Shown piece by piece: positions 4,301-5,758 of a stretch of DNA of 5,758 nucleotides. This stretch comes from JBDLID01 sp039715055. GTDB lineage: Bacteria; Desulfobacterota; Desulfobulbia; Desulfobulbales; Desulfocapsaceae. Each line of letters opens with the position of its first letter. The stretch's first letter is position 1. The notes beneath the pieces were generated by a model, which ran no database searches, was not told the origin of the DNA, and saw nothing but the letters and a program-made list of their open reading frames with translations. A program made the position numbers and the translations under genes. The DNA is taken from NCBI GenBank assembly GCA_039715055.1, contig JBDLID010000170.1:1-5758 (forward strand), written 5' to 3'.

Positions 4301-4316
4301 TGCTGGACAGTCAGCA
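4301..4316 (-). repeat. Short hairpin between rpmG and tRNA-Trp
   Basis: TGCTG (4301-4305) and CAGCA (4312-4316) can pair around a six-base loop in the 61-base spacer, 12 bases before the tRNA 5' end. It may help 5' processing of the tRNA from the rpmG message, but a five-pair stem is weak evidence. Confidence 0.2.
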
Positions 4317-4350
4317 CCCTTGGTGTCTGTCACATTGAGCCGCCAAGACC

Positions 4351-4500
4351 TTATTTGGTTTCTTTGTGCGGCGTATGTGTCCTGCAAAATGCGCAGTACT
4401 TGTTAAACTCCAGTTTTCCGGGAGTATTCCGTTTGTTCTTGGTCGTCGTATAGTTACGGCGTTTACATGTACCACATGCAAGGGTGACAATGTCTCTCAT
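4351..4500 (-). CDS. rpmG: 50S ribosomal protein L33 (bL33), zinc-ribbon form
   Basis: L33 is a small 50S protein near the E site, often dispensable. The translation is 49 residues, MRDIVTLACGTCKRRNYTTT then KNKRNTPGKLEFNKYCAFCRTHTPHKETK, matching the whole family length. It keeps both cysteine pairs, C9-x2-C12 and C36-x2-C39, so this is the zinc-binding (C+) form. In several bacteria a C- paralog replaces C+ L33 under zinc limitation; none is present in this window. The ATG at 4498-4500 is preceded by AGGA at 4507-4510 with about six bases of spacing, and the stop is TAA at 4351-4353. It lies between tuf and tRNA-Trp, its usual neighbours in many bacteria. Confidence 0.97.
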   Translation of the reverse strand: MRDIVTLACGTCKRRNYTTTKNKRNTPGKLEFNKYCAFCRTHTPHKETK

Positions 4501-4512
4501 GATATTTCCTGA

Positions 4513-4549
4513 AATCAAAATCACTCCGGGCGGGTGGCCACGGAGTGAT
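4513..4549 (-). terminator. Hairpin after tuf with short T stretches (attenuator or weak terminator)
   Basis: On the minus strand ATCACTCCG (4549-4541) pairs perfectly with CGGAGTGAT (4528-4520). A bulged base follows, then GGC/GCC (4539-4537 with 4531-4529) around a five-base loop, twelve pairs in all. TTTGATTT follows at 4519-4512. The stem is strong but the T run is interrupted, so partial termination fits best: tuf is needed at far higher levels than rpmG, secE and nusG. The rpmG ribosome site begins two bases beyond the second T stretch. Confidence 0.5.
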
Positions 4550-4563
4550 CTGGCTTGGTTTAT

Positions 4564-5754
4564 TTATTCTACAATCTCGCTGATTACACCGGCACCAACC
4601 GTACGTCCACCCTCACGGATGGCGAAACGAAGTCCGACGTCCATGGCGATGGGGGTGATGAGCTCGGCATCAACAGCTACATTATCGCCGGGCATTACCA
4701 TCTCCACACCATCGGGAAGGGTAATGACTCCGGTCACATCGGTGGTACGGAAGTAGAACTGAGGGCGGTAGCCGTTGAAAAACGGGGTGTGACGTCCACC
4801 CTCATCTTTTCCAAGGATGTAGCACTCAGCCTTGAACTTGGTGTGCGGGGTGATGGTACCGGGAGCGGCGAGTACCTGGCCGCGCTCGATCTCTTCACGC
4901 TTCACGCCGCGAAGCAGGGCGCCGATATTGTCGCCGGCCTGACCTTCGTCCAGGAGTTTGCGGAACATCTCAACACCGGTACAGGTGGTCTTCGTCGTAT
5001 CCTTGATACCTACGATCTCGATCTCGTCACCGACATGGACGATACCACGCTCAACACGACCGGTGGCAACGGTTCCACGACCGGAGATGGAGAAGACGTC
5101 CTCGATGGGCATGAGGAAAGGCTGATCTACATCACGCTCGGGCTCGGGGATATAGGAATCGATGGCGTCCATCAGCTCGAAGATACAGGCAGCGGCTGCT
5201 TCGTCGGTGGGGTTCTCAAGGGCCTTGAGGGCAGAACCCTGGATGATGGGCACATCGTCGCCGGGGAACTCGTACTTGTCGAGGAGCTCACGCAGCTCCA
5301 TCTCCACCAGCTCGATGAGCTCCTCATCGTCAACCATGTCGCACTTGTTCAAAAAGACTACGATGGCAGGGACACCAACCTGACGGGCAAGCAGGATATG
5401 CTCACGGGTCTGGGGCATGGCGCCATCGTCGGCACCAACCACCAGGATGGCGCCGTCCATCTGCGCCGCACCGGTGATCATGTTCTTGATATAATCAGCA
5501 TGGCCGGGACAATCCACATGGGCGTAGTGACGTTTGTCAGTCTCGTACTCGACGTGGGCGGTGGCGATGGTGATTCCGCGCTCTTTCTCCTCGGGCGCCT
5601 TGTCGATGTTACTGAAATCAGTAAAGTCGGCCTGGCCTTTGGTGGCAAGTACAGCGGTGATGGCAGCGGTCAGAGTAGTTTTACCATGATCGATATGACC
5701 GACGGTACCTACATTGACATGCGGTTTAGTCCTTTCAAATTTTTCTTTTGACAT
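4564..5754 (-). CDS. tuf: Elongation factor Tu (EF-Tu)
   Basis: EF-Tu is the GTPase that carries aminoacyl-tRNA to the ribosomal A site. The 396-residue length is normal. Domain 1 (1 to about 205) holds every GTPase motif: G1 GHIDHGKT (19-26), switch I RGIT (60-63), G3 DCPGH (81-85) with the catalytic histidine at 85, G4 NKCD (136-139) and G5 GSAL (173-176). Domains 2 and 3 follow, with 'FSISGRGTVATGRVERG' (221-237) and the C-terminal 'GLRFAIREGGRTVGAGVISEIVE'. Residues at the elfamycin contact sites (Q125, Y161, G319, A378) are the sensitive form. ATG is four bases from the window edge, so its ribosome site and promoter are not visible. Many related bacteria carry a second, near-identical tuf elsewhere; that cannot be seen here. 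Confidence 0.99.
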   Translation of the reverse strand: MSKEKFERTKPHVNVGTVGHIDHGKTTLTAAITAVLATKGQADFTDFSNIDKAPEEKERGITIATAHVEYETDKRHYAHVDCPGHADYIKNMITGAAQMDGAILVVGADDGAMPQTREHILLARQVGVPAIVVFLNKCDMVDDEELIELVEMELRELLDKYEFPGDDVPIIQGSALKALENPTDEAAAACIFELMDAIDSYIPEPERDVDQPFLMPIEDVFSISGRGTVATGRVERGIVHVGDEIEIVGIKDTTKTTCTGVEMFRKLLDEGQAGDNIGALLRGVKREEIERGQVLAAPGTITPHTKFKAECYILGKDEGGRHTPFFNGYRPQFYFRTTDVTGVITLPDGVEMVMPGDNVAVDAELITPIAMDVGLRFAIREGGRTVGAGVISEIVE

Positions 5755-5758
5755 AGTC

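Noticed and set aside
4555..5751. 398-codon plus-strand frame opposite tuf
   Set aside because: It is the mirror of the strongly biased tuf codons. It has no ribosome site, shows no recognisable domain, and EF-Tu on the other strand is certain.
1..5758. Mobile element, CRISPR array, defence or other novel gene system
   Set aside because: All coding space is core ribosomal, translation, secretion and transcription genes in a conserved order. No spacer-repeat pattern, transposase or unknown gene is present.

Overview
This is a core translation and transcription locus, read entirely on the minus strand. In transcription order (high to low coordinates) it holds tuf (EF-Tu, complete), rpmG (L33), tRNA-Trp(CCA), secE, nusG, rplK (L11), rplA (L1), rplJ (L10), rplL (L7/L12) and the first 80 codons of rpoB, which runs off the left edge. 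No plus-strand gene is supported. The long plus-strand reading frames are shadows of the highly biased codons opposite them. The order tuf-rpmG-trnW-secE-nusG-rplKAJL-rpoB is common in Proteobacteria and Desulfobacterota. The protein sequences, together with the tuf/rpmG/tRNA-Trp block, look most like a sulfate-reducer type deltaproteobacterium (Desulfobacterota, perhaps Desulfobulbales-like). This placement is by recognition only, with moderate confidence.

Right part (4213-5754): EF-Tu, a hairpin, a zinc-ribbon type L33 of only 49 residues, and a tRNA-Trp with encoded CCA. Middle (2687-4158): secE with one membrane segment, nusG with no visible Shine-Dalgarno and a strikingly C-rich, G-poor leader, then a 202-base spacer with a promoter-like element and hairpins before rplK. 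Left part (1-2555): rplA, a recognisable L10-type autoregulatory leader, rplJ starting at TTG, rplL, then a 419-base intercistronic region full of inverted repeats before rpoB.

The genes work together in making protein. EF-Tu delivers aminoacyl-tRNA to the ribosome. L11, L10 and L7/L12 form the GTPase-associated centre and stalk that EF-Tu contacts, and L1 forms the opposite (E-site) stalk. L33 is a small 50S protein. SecE is a core part of the SecYEG translocon. NusG and RpoB belong to the transcription machinery, with NusG linking RNA polymerase to Rho or to the ribosome. Expected control is L10-L12 feedback on rplJL through the leader at 1676-1800, possible L1 feedback on rplK-rplA, and attenuation or processing before rpoB.

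I do not see an undescribed system, mobile element or CRISPR array. The items worth a second look are the RNA-level signals: the rplL-rpoB leader with a 16-bp hairpin and a separate terminator-like hairpin, the competing pairings in the L10 leader, and the rut-like leader of nusG.
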